Assembly: GCF_018885305.1 (NCBI RefSeq)
Contig: NZ_CP076544.1
Coordinates: 1,116,001 to 1,180,000, forward strand
Source of the DNA: Curtobacterium sp. L6-1
Lineage (GTDB): Bacteria; Actinomycetota; Actinomycetes; Actinomycetales; Microbacteriaceae
Length of the DNA stretch: 64,000 bases
Direction of reading: 5' to 3'
Shown: positions 8,143 through 17,433 of the stretch, piece after piece
How positions within the stretch are numbered: position 1 is the stretch's first letter
Layout of the letters: each line of letters starts with the position of its first letter
Notes under the pieces: generated by a model
Database searches by the model: none
Told to the model about the DNA's origin: nothing
The model's input: the letters and a program-made list of their open reading frames with translations, nothing else
Translations under genes and position numbers: made by a program

Positions 8143-8865
8143 ATGGACGGCATCGGCGTCAATTTCATGTCTGAGCTCGTCGGCACGGCGATGCTCATCA
8201 TCCTGGGTGGCGGCGTCGTCGCCGCCGTCTCGCTCACGAAGTCCAAGGGATTCGGCGCCGGCTTCCTCATGGTCACGATCGGTTGGGGCTTCGCGGTCTT
8301 CGCCGGCGTCACCGTCTCGTACAAGTCGGGCGGCCAGCTCAACCCCGCCGTCACGCTCGCCCAGGCGATCCTGAACAACATCACCGTCGGTGAGATGTTC
8401 CTGTACTGGCTCGCCCAGCTCATCGGCGCGATCATCGGTGCGGTCATCGTCTGGCTCGCCTACAAGCAGCACTTCGACCAGGAGCCCGACGCCGCCGCCA
8501 AGCTCGGCGTCTTCTCGACCGGCCCGGCGATCCGCAGCTACGGCTGGAACCTCGTCACCGAGATCATCGGCACGTTCGTCCTCGTCTTCGTCGTCATCGC
8601 CTTCACGAACGGCAAGACCCCGTCGGAGCTCGGCGCCATCCCCGTCGCCTTCCTCGTGATCGCGATCGGTGTCTCGCTCGGTGGCCCCACCGGCTACGCG
8701 ATCAACCCGGCACGTGACCTCGGCCCGCGCATCGCCCACGCCATCCTGCCGATCAAGGGCAAGGGCACCAGCGACTGGTCCTACGCCTGGGTCCCCGTCG
8801 TCGGCCCGCTCGTCGGTGGCGCGCTCGCCGCGGTCCTCTCGGGCGCCCTGCTCCCGATGGCCTGA
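8143..8865 (+). CDS. glpF: glycerol uptake facilitator (aquaglyceroporin)
   Basis: This 240-residue MIP-family channel has six membrane helices and two half-helices carrying the NPA motifs, LNPAVTLA (Asn67) and INPARDLGPR (Asn188). The Asp after the second NPA-Arg (NPARD) marks glycerol-conducting members as opposed to strict water channels. It would let glycerol diffuse in, to be trapped by the kinase encoded next. ATG 8143 has TCGGAGG upstream at good spacing. The N terminus is shorter than in E. coli GlpF. Confidence 0.93.
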   Translation: MDGIGVNFMSELVGTAMLIILGGGVVAAVSLTKSKGFGAGFLMVTIGWGFAVFAGVTVSYKSGGQLNPAVTLAQAILNNITVGEMFLYWLAQLIGAIIGAVIVWLAYKQHFDQEPDAAAKLGVFSTGPAIRSYGWNLVTEIIGTFVLVFVVIAFTNGKTPSELGAIPVAFLVIAIGVSLGGPTGYAINPARDLGPRIAHAILPIKGKGTSDWSYAWVPVVGPLVGGALAAVLSGALLPMA

Positions 8866-8869
8866 CGCC

Positions 8870-8924
8870 CACCAGCAGAACCCGCACGACCAGCAGAACC
8901 CGCACGACCAGCACCACCCGCGCT
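8870..8924 (+). repeat. 18-bp tandem repeat between glpF and glpK
   Basis: The unit CAGCAGAACCCGCACGAC occurs twice in perfect tandem, followed by a degenerate third copy, directly after the glpF stop. No gene fits here. It is a small minisatellite in the intercistronic spacer. Confidence 0.7.
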
Positions 8925-9013
8925 GAGCGCACACCCTGCACCACCAGAACACCCCTCGCGGCCGGGTCGCCCCGGCCCGGCCGCAGCACCGGACACCGTC
9001 GTAAGGAGCACCA

Positions 9014-10525
9014 ATGGCCGACTACATCGTCGCCATCGACCAGGGAACCACCAGCACGCGAGCGATCGTCTTCGACCACGCCGGTTCGATCGTCTCCGTC
9101 GGGCAGAAGGAACACGAGCAGATCTTCCCGCGCGCCGGATGGGTCGAGCACGACCCGGCCGAGATCTGGGACAACACCCGTGAGGTCATCGGGCAGGCCC
9201 TGTCCCGGGCCGACATCACCCGCCACGACGTCGCGGCGGTCGGCATCACGAACCAGCGCGAGACCGCCGTCGTGTGGGACAAGACCACCGGCAAGGCCGT
9301 CTACAACGCGATCGTCTGGCAGGACACCCGCACCCAGGCACTCGTCGACAAGCTCGCGGACGGCGACACCGACCGCTACAAGTCGATCGTCGGCCTGCCG
9401 CTCGCGACCTACTTCGCCGGCACCAAGATCATGTGGATCCTCGAGAACGTCGAGGGCGCCCGTGAGAAGGCCGAGGCCGGCGACCTGCTCTTCGGCACCA
9501 CCGACACCTGGGTCCTCTGGAACCTGACCGGTGGCACCGACGGCGGCGTGCATAAGACCGACGTCACGAACGCGTCCCGCACGCTGTTCATGGACCTCGA
9601 GACGCTGCAGTGGCGCGACGACATCCTGGCCGACTTCGGTGTGCCGAAGTCGATGCTCCCCGAGATCGTCAGCTCCTCCGAGGTCTACGGCCACGTCGAG
9701 TCCTCGAGCCTGCTGCGCGAGGTCCCGATCGCCGGCATCCTCGGCGACCAGCAGGCAGCGACCTTCGGCCAGGCCGCGTTCGACCAGGGCGAGTCGAAGA
9801 ACACGTACGGCACCGGTAACTTCCTCATCTTCAACACCGGTACCGACATCGTCCGCTCCGAGAACGGCCTGCTCACCACGGTCGGCTACAAGCTCGGCGA
9901 CCAGGAGACGCACTACGCGCTCGAGGGCTCGATCGCCGTCACCGGATCGCTCATCCAGTGGCTCCGCGACAACCTCGGCATCATCGGCAGCGCCCCCGAG
10001 GTCGAGACGCTCGCCACGACCGTCGAGGACAACGGCGGCGTGTACTTCGTCCCGGCGTTCTCGGGCCTGTTCGCGCCGTACTGGCGACCGGACGCCCGTG
10101 GTGCGCTCGTCGGCCTCACGCGCTACGTCAACAAGGGCCACATCGCCCGTGCCGCCCTCGAGGCGACCGCGCTGCAGACCCGCGAGGTGCTCGACGCCGT
10201 CAACGCCGACTCGGGCGTCGACCTGACCGAGCTCAAGGTCGACGGCGGCATGACCGCCAACGACGCGCTCATGCAGTTCCAGGCCGACATCCTCGACGTG
10301 CCCGTCGTGCGCCCCGTCGTCGCCGAGACGACCGCGCTCGGTGCCGCCTACGCCGCCGGTCTCGCAGTCGGGTTCTGGGCGAACCTCGACGAGCTCCGCG
10401 CCAACTGGCAGGAGGACCGTCGGTGGACGCCGTCCATGGACGCCGAGGAGCGCGAGCGCACGCTGCGCCTCTGGAAGAAGGCCGTCACGAAGACCTTCGA
10501 CTGGGTCGACGAGGACGTGCGCTGA
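9014..10525 (+). CDS. glpK: glycerol kinase
   Basis: This 503-residue FGGY-family kinase phosphorylates glycerol with ATP to glycerol-3-phosphate. The phosphate-1 loop ([12 protein letters not shown]) is at residues 7-18, the substrate-binding QRET near 85, and the GDQQAATFG and [13 protein letters not shown] segments are fully conserved. Length and sequence are typical of the family. AAGGAG precedes ATG 9014 by 6 bases. It is probably co-transcribed with glpF, 148 bases upstream. Confidence 0.97.
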   Translation: MADYIVAIDQGTTSTRAIVFDHAGSIVSVGQKEHEQIFPRAGWVEHDPAEIWDNTREVIGQALSRADITRHDVAAVGITNQRETAVVWDKTTGKAVYNAIVWQDTRTQALVDKLADGDTDRYKSIVGLPLATYFAGTKIMWILENVEGAREKAEAGDLLFGTTDTWVLWNLTGGTDGGVHKTDVTNASRTLFMDLETLQWRDDILADFGVPKSMLPEIVSSSEVYGHVESSSLLREVPIAGILGDQQAATFGQAAFDQGESKNTYGTGNFLIFNTGTDIVRSENGLLTTVGYKLGDQETHYALEGSIAVTGSLIQWLRDNLGIIGSAPEVETLATTVEDNGGVYFVPAFSGLFAPYWRPDARGALVGLTRYVNKGHIARAALEATALQTREVLDAVNADSGVDLTELKVDGGMTANDALMQFQADILDVPVVRPVVAETTALGAAYAAGLAVGFWANLDELRANWQEDRRWTPSMDAEERERTLRLWKKAVTKTFDWVDEDVR

Positions 10526-10551
10526 CGTCCGTCCCCTGACGGACGCTGCCA

Positions 10552-10599
10552 GACGGGAGGCCCGCGCCGGTTCCACGGAACCGGTGCGGGCCTCCCGTC
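10552..10599. terminator. glpK terminator, GACGGGAGGCCCG family
   Basis: A long stem with outer arms GACGGGAGGCCCGC / GCGGGCCTCCCGTC and inner arms CCGGTTCC / GGAACCGG around a 2-4 base loop, with one G-T pair inside. It lies 26 bases after the glpK stop. No U-tract. The outer 13 bases match the terminators at 3624-3663 and 56959-57002. Confidence 0.8.
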
Positions 10600-10727
10600 C
10601 GTGCGTCCGGCGACCGGCGCCGGGTGGACAGCGACTGCCCGAGTCCGGTGTGTGCCGACCCCGACGGCGTGCGCGGCTGTCGACGATGCGCCGGTCCGGA
10701 CGGCGTGCGCCGCTGTCGGACGTGCCC

Positions 10728-11780
10728 TCAGGCGGGGGTCGCGCCGACCCACTCGTCCAGTTTGCGCATCGCTGCACCGGAGTCGATCGACTCCGCCGCG
10801 ACGACGAGCTGCTCGCGGAAGCGGTGCAGGATCGGCCGGTCGACCTGCTCCGGGTCCTGCGCGAGTCGGAACGCGACGAGACCGGCGGCGGCGTTGAGCA
10901 GGACGATGTCGCGCACCGGTCCGGTCTCCCCCGCGAGCACCCGGCGGACGATGGCCGCGTTCTCGGCCGGCTCGCCGCCGAGGAGGTCCTCGGTGCGGGC
11001 CCGGGCGATGCCGAGGTCGCGCGGGTCGAGGTCGTGCTCCGTGACGCGCCCGGCCGACACCTGCCAGATGTGGCTGTGGCCGGTGGTGGTCAGTTCGTCG
11101 AGGCCGTCGTCCCCACGGAACACGAGCGCCGTCGCCCCGCGGGTCTGGAACACGCCCGTGATGATCGGCACGAGCTCGAGCTGCGCCACGCCCACTGCGT
11201 TCGCCTCGCAGCGTGCGGGGTTGACCAGCGGGCCGAGGAAGTTGAACACCGTGGGCACGCCGATCTCCCGCCGGACCGGCGCAGCGTGGGCGAACCCGGG
11301 GTGGAAGGCGCTCGCGAACGCGAAGGTGAGCCCGACACGCCGGAAGGTCTCGGCGACACGCGCGGCGTCCATCGTGAGGTCGAGGCCCAGCGCCGCGAGC
11401 ACGTCGCTCGAGCCGGACTTCGACGAGCTGGCGCGGTTGCCGTGCTTGACGACCGGGACGCCCGCCGCCGCGATGACGATCGCCGCCATGGTCGAGACGT
11501 TCACGGTGCCGACCACGTCGCCGCCCGTGCCGACGATGTCGAGCGCCATCGGGTCCACGTCGAGCGGGACCGCCGCGTCGAGGATCGCGTCGCGGAAACC
11601 GACGACCTCGTCCACCGTCTCGCCCTTGGCGCGGAGGGCCACGGCGAAGGCCGCGATCTGCGCCGAGGTGGCCTCGCCCTGCACGATCCGCTCCATGGCC
11701 CATGTGGACTGCCTGATCGAGAGGTCCTCGCGCGCCATGAGCGCGCTGATCACCGCGGGCCAGGAGAGAGCGTCAGACAT
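10728..11780 (-). CDS. trpD: anthranilate phosphoribosyltransferase
   Basis: This 350-residue enzyme joins anthranilate to PRPP in tryptophan synthesis. The PRPP-binding loop GTGGD is in the IVGTGGDVVGTVNVSTMAA block, and VKHGNRASSSKSGS and FLGPLVNPA are canonical. ATG 11780 was chosen because TACGAT lies 6 bases upstream and the MSDALSW start matches family length; longer readings would run into the divergent ctaE. It stands apart from other trp genes, as in many Microbacteriaceae. Confidence 0.95.
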   Translation of the reverse strand: MSDALSWPAVISALMAREDLSIRQSTWAMERIVQGEATSAQIAAFAVALRAKGETVDEVVGFRDAILDAAVPLDVDPMALDIVGTGGDVVGTVNVSTMAAIVIAAAGVPVVKHGNRASSSKSGSSDVLAALGLDLTMDAARVAETFRRVGLTFAFASAFHPGFAHAAPVRREIGVPTVFNFLGPLVNPARCEANAVGVAQLELVPIITGVFQTRGATALVFRGDDGLDELTTTGHSHIWQVSAGRVTEHDLDPRDLGIARARTEDLLGGEPAENAAIVRRVLAGETGPVRDIVLLNAAAGLVAFRLAQDPEQVDRPILHRFREQLVVAAESIDSGAAMRKLDEWVGATPA

Positions 11781-11786
11781 GGCTCG

Positions 11787-11792
11787 ATCGTA
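11787..11792 (-). promoter_or_regulatory. candidate -10 element for leaderless trpD
   Basis: Read on the minus strand, TACGAT is followed by 6 bases and the ATG of trpD. No Shine-Dalgarno sequence is present, so a leaderless mRNA is likely. Confidence 0.45.
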
Positions 11793-11846
11793 CTGATTCT
11801 GGAGGACCCGCCAGTTGCCTGCGAAAACACTGTCGGTGGATTCCGC

Positions 11847-11852
11847 CATAAT
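11847..11852 (+). promoter_or_regulatory. candidate -10 element for leaderless ctaE
   Basis: CATAAT, close to TATAAT, is followed by 7 bases and GTG 11860. This fits a transcript starting on the GTG and argues against the ATG at 11851, which lies inside the hexamer. Confidence 0.45.
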
Positions 11853-11859
11853 GGAGGAC

Positions 11860-12489
11860 GTGACAAGCACCCCTCTCTCCAGATCCGTCAGCGGTCCGGT
11901 CCTGAACAGGCCGAACCCCGTTGCCGTGGGGACGATCGTGTGGCTGGGCAGCGAGGTCATGTTCTTCGCCGGCCTGTTCGCGATCTACTTCACGCTGCGC
12001 AGCACCTCTCCCGAGCTCTGGGCGACCGAGACCGCCAAGCTCGAGGTGCCGTTCGCGTCGGTGAACACCATCATCCTGGTGCTGTCGAGCTTCGCCTGCC
12101 AGTTCGCCGTCTTCGCCGCCGAGCGGTTCCAGGTGCACCGCACCAGCTGGAACCCCAAGGACTGGGGCATGACGGAGTGGTTCTTCGTCACCTACTGCAT
12201 GGGCGCGATCTTCGTCTGTGGGCAGATCTTCGAGTACGCCAACCTCTGGCACGAGGGCATGACGCTCTCCTCGAGCGCCTACGGCTCCGCGTTCTACATG
12301 ACCACCGGCTTCCACGGCCTGCACGTGACCGGCGGTCTCATCGCCTTCCTCCTCACGCTCGGGCGTGGGTTCGCCGCGAAGAACTTCGGGCACAAGGAAG
12401 CCACCACCGCGATCGTCGTGTCCTACTACTGGCACTTCGTCGACGTCGTGTGGATCGGTCTCTTCGCCGTCATCTACCTCCTCAAGTGA
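11860..12489 (+). CDS. ctaE: cytochrome c oxidase subunit III
   Basis: This 209-residue subunit III of the aa3-type oxidase has five membrane helices, including [21 protein letters not shown] and the conserved [13 protein letters not shown] and [19 protein letters not shown] segments. It belongs to the terminal oxidase of the cytoplasmic membrane, which in actinobacteria forms a supercomplex with the bc1 complex encoded next. In-frame TTG 11815 and ATG 11851 lie upstream; GTG 11860 gives the family-like N terminus and fits a leaderless promoter. Confidence 0.94.
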   Translation: MTSTPLSRSVSGPVLNRPNPVAVGTIVWLGSEVMFFAGLFAIYFTLRSTSPELWATETAKLEVPFASVNTIILVLSSFACQFAVFAAERFQVHRTSWNPKDWGMTEWFFVTYCMGAIFVCGQIFEYANLWHEGMTLSSSAYGSAFYMTTGFHGLHVTGGLIAFLLTLGRGFAAKNFGHKEATTAIVVSYYWHFVDVVWIGLFAVIYLLK

Positions 12490-12509
12490 GAATCAGGCAG
12501 CCCCACAGC

Positions 12510-13322
12510 ATGTTCAACACCACGAAGAAGAACAAGAAGGGCCGTCGCTCCCCCCTGGCGACCGTGTCCCTCCTCGCCGTCGCCCTCATGACGACGGGTG
12601 GCGCCTACGCGCTGTTCAGCACCTCGGCCAACGCCGACGACAGCACCAGCACCGTCGCCGCGTCCAGCCAGTCGCAGGTCAACGAGGGCCAGAAGCTCTT
12701 CGCCTCGAACTGCGCCACCTGCCACGGCCTGTCCGCGCAGGGCACCAGCGAGGGCCCGTCGCTCATCGGTGTCGGCGCCGCGTCGGTCGACTTCCAGGTC
12801 GGCACCGGCCGCATGCCGATGGCCGCACAGGGTCCGCAGGCCGAAGAGAAGCCCGAGCAGTTCACGGACCAGCAGGTCGACGCCCTCGCGGCCTACGTCG
12901 CGTCGCTCGGCCCCGGCCCGGCCGTCCCGGGCAAGGAGCTCACCGACGGCGCCGAGGGCGACGCGGCCGAGGGTGCCGAGCTCTTCCGCATCAACTGCGC
13001 GATGTGCCACAACGTCGCGGGTGCCGGTGGCGCGCTGACCGAGGGCAAGTACGCCCCGAACCTGCGCGACGTCTCGGGCAAGCACATCTACGAGGCCATG
13101 CTGACCGGCCCGCAGAACATGCCGGTCTTCAACGACCTGAACCTCACCCCGGACCAGAAGGCCGACATCATCACGTACCTCAAGTACGTGCAGGACAACA
13201 AGTCGCCCGGTGGGTTCGGCCTGGGTGACCTCGGCCCGGTCGCCGAGGGTCTGTTCATCTGGATCTTCGGACTCGGCGCAGTCGTCGCGATGACGGTCTG
13301 GCTGACCGCGAAGCAGAACTGA
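12510..13322 (+). CDS. qcrC: cytochrome bc1 complex diheme cytochrome c subunit
   Basis: This 270-residue membrane-anchored diheme cytochrome c replaces soluble cytochrome c in actinobacteria, passing electrons from the bc1 complex to the aa3 oxidase. Heme-binding CXXCH motifs are at residues 68-72 (CATCH) and 163-167 (CAMCH). A basic, Lys-rich start leads into an N-terminal helix (about 15-37), and a C-terminal anchor (LFIWIFGLGAVVAMTVWL) ends the protein. It follows ctaE by 20 bases and precedes qcrA. Confidence 0.95.
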   Translation: MFNTTKKNKKGRRSPLATVSLLAVALMTTGGAYALFSTSANADDSTSTVAASSQSQVNEGQKLFASNCATCHGLSAQGTSEGPSLIGVGAASVDFQVGTGRMPMAAQGPQAEEKPEQFTDQQVDALAAYVASLGPGPAVPGKELTDGAEGDAAEGAELFRINCAMCHNVAGAGGALTEGKYAPNLRDVSGKHIYEAMLTGPQNMPVFNDLNLTPDQKADIITYLKYVQDNKSPGGFGLGDLGPVAEGLFIWIFGLGAVVAMTVWLTAKQN

Positions 13323-13355
13323 TCGTCCGTGTCGCACGACACTGAAGGGAACACC

Positions 13356-14423
13356 ATGGCAGAGCACGACGACGAGGCACTGAACTCGTCCTCGGCTGTC
13401 GAGAAGCACGGCGCGACGCAGCAGGCCGGGACCGCCGTCCTGCCCTCCGAGCGGTTCGACAACCCGGGTGAGCCGCCGCACCGCGCGCGCCGCACCGACG
13501 TCGACCCGAAGAAGCAGCGCCTGGCCGAGCGCCAGGTCGCCACGTTCTTCTACCTGTCGATCATCGGCAGCGTCCTGTCGATCGCGGCCTACATCGCCTT
13601 CCCGATCGACTCGGACGACTTCGGCTCGGTCCGTTACGCGAACCTCTTCCTCGGGCTCTCCATCACGCTCGCGCTGCTCGCCCTGGGCATCGGCGCCGTG
13701 TACTGGTCCAAGACCCTCGTCTCGGACCGTGAGATCACCGAGATGCGCCACACCACCCGTGGCACCGACGAGACCCGTGCCAAGGCGGTCGAGGCGTTCC
13801 AGCTCGCCGACAAGGAGTCGGGCTTCAGCCGTCGCAAGCTGATCCGTAACTCGCTCATCGGCGCCCTGGTGGCCTTCCCGCTTCCCGGCATCGTCCTGGT
13901 GCGCGACCTCGCGCCGAAGGAAGACCCGAACGAACTCCTCCGTCACACGTTCTGGAAGTCGGGGCTGCGCCTGACGAAGGACCCGACGGGCCTGCCGATC
14001 AAGGCGTCCGACGTCACGATCGGTTCGGTGTTCCACGTCATCCCCGAGGGGATGCTCGACTCCGAGCACATGCTCGAGGAGAAGGCCAAGGCCGCCGTCC
14101 TCCTGATGCGTCTCGACCCGAAGGACCTCAACCCCGCCAAGGGCCACGAGAACTGGGGCTACGACGGCATCGTCGCGTACTCCAAGATCTGCACCCACGT
14201 CGGTTGCCCGGTCGCGCTCTACGAGCAGCAGACGCACCACCTGCTGTGCCCGTGCCACCAGTCCACCTTCGATGTCTCGAACAACTGCGAGGTCATCTTC
14301 GGACCGGCGGCTCGCGCCCTTCCCCAACTTCCGATCTCGGTCGATGACGACGGCTACCTGGTCGCACAGAGCGACTTCCACGAGCCGGTCGGCCCGTCCT
14401 TCTGGGAGCGTGCCCGCTCATGA
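13356..14423 (+). CDS. qcrA: cytochrome bc1 complex Rieske iron-sulfur subunit
   Basis: This 355-residue Rieske subunit oxidises menaquinol at the bc1 complex. Like other actinobacterial QcrA proteins it has three N-terminal helices (near residues 65-85, 95-120 and 165-185) instead of one. The [2Fe-2S] ligands are in CTHVGC and CPCHQS at about 279-284 and 298-303. GAAGGGA before ATG 13356 settles the start over GTG 13329. It overlaps qcrB by ATGA. Confidence 0.95.
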   Translation: MAEHDDEALNSSSAVEKHGATQQAGTAVLPSERFDNPGEPPHRARRTDVDPKKQRLAERQVATFFYLSIIGSVLSIAAYIAFPIDSDDFGSVRYANLFLGLSITLALLALGIGAVYWSKTLVSDREITEMRHTTRGTDETRAKAVEAFQLADKESGFSRRKLIRNSLIGALVAFPLPGIVLVRDLAPKEDPNELLRHTFWKSGLRLTKDPTGLPIKASDVTIGSVFHVIPEGMLDSEHMLEEKAKAAVLLMRLDPKDLNPAKGHENWGYDGIVAYSKICTHVGCPVALYEQQTHHLLCPCHQSTFDVSNNCEVIFGPAARALPQLPISVDDDGYLVAQSDFHEPVGPSFWERARS

Positions 14424-16111
14424 GCAGCACAACGACAACCACCCCCACCACCGAGTCGGCCAACAAGCCGGCTCCTGACCGTGGTTCGCGCCTGATCAAC
14501 TACACCGCGAACTACATCGACGAGCGCACGAGCATCTCCGGGCTGGTGAAGGAGGTCGGGCGCAAGATCTTCCCCGACCACTGGAGCTTCATGCTCGGCG
14601 AGGTCGCGCTGTACAGCTTCGTCGTCGTCCTGCTCTCGGGCACGTTCCTGACGTTCTTCTACCAGGCGTCGATGACCGAGGTCGTCTACAACGGCCCGTA
14701 CGTCCCGCTCAAGGGCGTCGAGATGTCCGTTGCGCTGCAGTCGACGCTGAACATCTCGTTCGAGATCCGCGGTGGGCTCTTCGTCCGGCAGATCCACCAC
14801 TGGGCAGCACTGCTGTTCGTGGCCTCGGTCATGCTGCACATGGCCCGCGTCTTCTTCACCGGTGCGTTCCGCAAGCCGCGTGAGCTCAACTGGGTCTTCG
14901 GCTTCGTGCTCTGGATCCTCGCGATGGCCGAGGGCTTCACCGGCTACTCGCTCCCCGACGACCTGCTCTCGGGGAACGGTCTCCGCATCATCGTCGGCAT
15001 GATCGAGGGCGTCCCCGTCGTCGGCGTGTGGATCGCCTACCTGCTCTTCGGTGGCGAGTTCCCGGGCACCGACATCGTCGGCCGCCTCTACACGCTGCAC
15101 ATCCTGCTGCTGCCGGCGATCCTGGTCGCGGTCCTCGGTGTGCACCTCGTGCTCGTCGTCATCAACAAGCACACGCAGTACGCGGGCCCGGGCAAGACCA
15201 ACGACAACGTCGTGGGTGTCCCGATCCTCCCGGCATTCGCCGCGAAGGCCGGTGGCTTCTTCTTCATCGTCGCCGGCATCCTGGCCGCCATCGCGTCGCT
15301 GTTCACGATCAACCCGATCTGGAACTACGGCCCGTACGACCCCTCCCCCGTGTCCGCCGGTACCCAGCCCGACTGGTACATCGGCTTCGCGGACGGTGCA
15401 CTCCGTCTCGTGCCGCCGCACTGGGAGGTCAACTGGTTCGGCTACACGGTCTCGTTCAACATCCTGGTGCCGATCGCCGTCCTCTCCGGGCTCATCATCG
15501 CCATCCTCGTGTACCCGTTCATCGAGGCCTGGGTCACCGGTGACAAGCGCGAGCACCACCTCGCCGACCGTCCGCGCAACGCCCCGACGCGCACCGCGAT
15601 CGGTGTGGCCGGCATCACGCTCTACGGTGCGCTCTTCACCGCGGCGTCGTCGGACCTCATCGCGACCCACTTCATGGTGTCGATCAACCACGTGATCCAC
15701 GTGCTCCAGGCAGCGACGGTCCTCGGTCCGTTCGTGGCGTTCTGGATCACCAAGCGCGTGTGCCTCGCCCTGCAGAAGAAGGACCGCGAGATCGTGCTGC
15801 ACGGCTACGAGTCGGGCCGCATCGTCCGACTGCCGCACGGTGAGTACATCGAGGTGCACGAGCAGCTCGACGAGTACGAGCGCTGGCGTCTGCTGGAGTT
15901 CAACGACTACAAGCCGCTGATGATCCGTCCCGACGCCCGTGGCCGCATCACCTCGGTGCAGAAGGCCCGCGCCCGTGTGTCGCGCTTCTTCTTCGAGGAC
16001 CGCATCGAGCCGGTGTCGAAGAGCGAGCTCGAGGCCGCGCACGCCGCGCACCACGGCCCGGACCTCGAGGGCACGCACCAGGCCCCGCAGGTCGGAGCAG
16101 GCACCAAGTAA
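14420..16111 (+). CDS. qcrB: cytochrome bc1 complex cytochrome b subunit
   Basis: This 563-residue cytochrome b carries the heme ligands and quinol sites of the bc1 complex. Visible landmarks are QIHHWAALLFVASVMLHMAR (heme ligands), GYSLPDDLLSGNGLRI, and PEW-loop equivalents around DWYIGFADGALRL. The long C-terminal cytoplasmic extension after the last helix is usual for actinobacteria. This is the last gene of ctaE-qcrCAB; a strong stem-loop follows. Confidence 0.96.
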   Translation: MSSTTTTTPTTESANKPAPDRGSRLINYTANYIDERTSISGLVKEVGRKIFPDHWSFMLGEVALYSFVVVLLSGTFLTFFYQASMTEVVYNGPYVPLKGVEMSVALQSTLNISFEIRGGLFVRQIHHWAALLFVASVMLHMARVFFTGAFRKPRELNWVFGFVLWILAMAEGFTGYSLPDDLLSGNGLRIIVGMIEGVPVVGVWIAYLLFGGEFPGTDIVGRLYTLHILLLPAILVAVLGVHLVLVVINKHTQYAGPGKTNDNVVGVPILPAFAAKAGGFFFIVAGILAAIASLFTINPIWNYGPYDPSPVSAGTQPDWYIGFADGALRLVPPHWEVNWFGYTVSFNILVPIAVLSGLIIAILVYPFIEAWVTGDKREHHLADRPRNAPTRTAIGVAGITLYGALFTAASSDLIATHFMVSINHVIHVLQAATVLGPFVAFWITKRVCLALQKKDREIVLHGYESGRIVRLPHGEYIEVHEQLDEYERWRLLEFNDYKPLMIRPDARGRITSVQKARARVSRFFFEDRIEPVSKSELEAAHAAHHGPDLEGTHQAPQVGAGTK

Positions 16112-16128
16112 GACACCTCGGCACCACC

Positions 16129-16167
16129 GGCAACGCCCCCGTCCACTTCGTGGTCGGGGGCGTTGCC
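16129..16167 (+). terminator. terminator after qcrB
   Basis: GGCAACGCCCCCG / CGGGGGCGTTGCC arms with an inner CCAC-TTC-GTGG hairpin, 18 bases after the qcrB stop. A short mixed T run follows. It is a strong intrinsic terminator candidate closing the respiratory operon. Confidence 0.85.
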
Positions 16168-16219
16168 GTTCCGCCCCAGGACATCTGACACGCCGCCCCA
16201 GTTCACGGGGGGTTCACAC

Positions 16220-16257
16220 GACGGTGTTGGAATCGTGCAGGACGGTGTGGCATCGTG
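16220..16257 (+). promoter_or_regulatory. direct repeat upstream of the phosphodiesterase gene
   Basis: GACGGTGTTGGAATCGTG (16220-16237) and GACGGTGTGGCATCGTG (16241-16257) form an imperfect direct repeat 21 bases apart, two helical turns, about 41 bases before the start codon. This spacing suits a dimeric regulator or two sites on one DNA face. Confidence 0.35.
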
Positions 16258-16297
16258 TTGCACCACGCACTCCGCTGCCAACGGAAGAAGAGACCCG

Positions 16298-17257
16298 ATG
16301 GACGCCCGGACGGCTGAACACCCCAGGCCGAACCACTTCCTGCTCCACCTCAGCGACACCCACCTCCTCGCCGGTGACGGTCCCCTGTACGGGGCCGTCG
16401 ACTCGGCGGAACGTCTCGGCCAGATCATCGCCGAGATCGAGGCTTCCGGTGCCCGACCCGAAGCGATCGTCGTCACGGGTGACGTCGCCGACAAGGGCGA
16501 ACCCGGCGCCTACACCCGCGTCCGCGCGATCGTCGAACCCGCCGCCGAGCGCATCGGTGCCCAGGTCATCTGGGCCATGGGCAACCACGACGAGCGCGGG
16601 GCGTTCCGGCAGGAGCTGTTCGGACTCCAGCCCACCGACCGCCCCGTCGACTTCGTCTACGACGTGAACGGCCTCCGGGTGATCACCCTCGACACGAGCG
16701 TGCCCGGTCACCACCACGGCGAGGTCTCCCCCGAGCAGCTCGACTGGCTCGCCGAGGTCCTGTCCGAGGCGGCCCCGCACGGCACGATCCTGGCGATGCA
16801 CCACCCGCCGGTGCCGAGCGTGCAGGACCTGACCGTGCTCGTCGAGCTGCGCGACCAGCCGGCCCTCGCCGAGGTCGTGGAGGGCAGCGACATCATCACG
16901 ATCATCGCCGGTCACCTGCACTACTCGACGAGCGCGGTGTTCGCGGGCATCCCGGTGTCCGTGGCCAGTGCGACCTGCTACACGCAGGACCTCAACGAGT
17001 TCCAGGGCGGCACGCGGGGCCGCGACGGCGCGCAGTCGTTCAACCTCATGCACGTCTACGGTCACCAGGTCGTGCACTCGGTGGTTCCGATCGGGACCTA
17101 CGCGACGGTCGGCGAGCCGGTCTCCTCGGTGGAGACCGAAGCGCGTCTCGCAGCGGCCGGCGTCGTCATCCCTCCGGCGGTCGAGCCCGCCCCGGTGACG
17201 TCCTCCATCCCGGTGTTCACGCTCGACTCCGTGCCGGTGTCCCCGATCCACCGCTGA
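16298..17257 (+). CDS. metallophosphoesterase, class III cyclic nucleotide phosphodiesterase type
   Basis: This 319-residue enzyme has all calcineurin-like metal-binding motifs in order: LSDTHLL (about residues 19-25), VVTGDVADKG, MGNHDERG, MHHPP and GHLHYS. The combination and length fit the CpdA/Rv0805 group, which hydrolyses 3',5'-cAMP and related phosphodiesters. ATG 16298 follows GGAAGAAGAG at good spacing. A Pro/Val-rich C-terminal tail resembles the Rv0805 extension. True substrate preference cannot be read from sequence. Confidence 0.85.
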   Translation: MDARTAEHPRPNHFLLHLSDTHLLAGDGPLYGAVDSAERLGQIIAEIEASGARPEAIVVTGDVADKGEPGAYTRVRAIVEPAAERIGAQVIWAMGNHDERGAFRQELFGLQPTDRPVDFVYDVNGLRVITLDTSVPGHHHGEVSPEQLDWLAEVLSEAAPHGTILAMHHPPVPSVQDLTVLVELRDQPALAEVVEGSDIITIIAGHLHYSTSAVFAGIPVSVASATCYTQDLNEFQGGTRGRDGAQSFNLMHVYGHQVVHSVVPIGTYATVGEPVSSVETEARLAAAGVVIPPAVEPAPVTSSIPVFTLDSVPVSPIHR

Positions 17258-17267
17258 GCCCGGACAG

Positions 17268-17315
17268 ACGAACGCGTCCCCCGCCGACCCTCTGGTCTGA
17301 GGGGAATGCGTTCGT
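17268..17315. terminator. terminator between convergent genes
   Basis: Arms ACGAACGCGTCCCC and GGGGAATGCGTTCGT pair with one bulge around a 19-base loop. It lies just after the phosphodiesterase stop and before the 3' end of the convergent Stealth gene. Confidence 0.65.
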
Positions 17316-17433
17316 CGTCGAGCGTGTCACGGCCACCCGCCAGTGCGGGCGCCCGACCAGTGCGGTCAGTCGACTGGCGCGGTGGATCGGCCGGCGAGGA
17401 CGGTCGGTCAGTGCGGCCGCTTCACCAGCGCGA

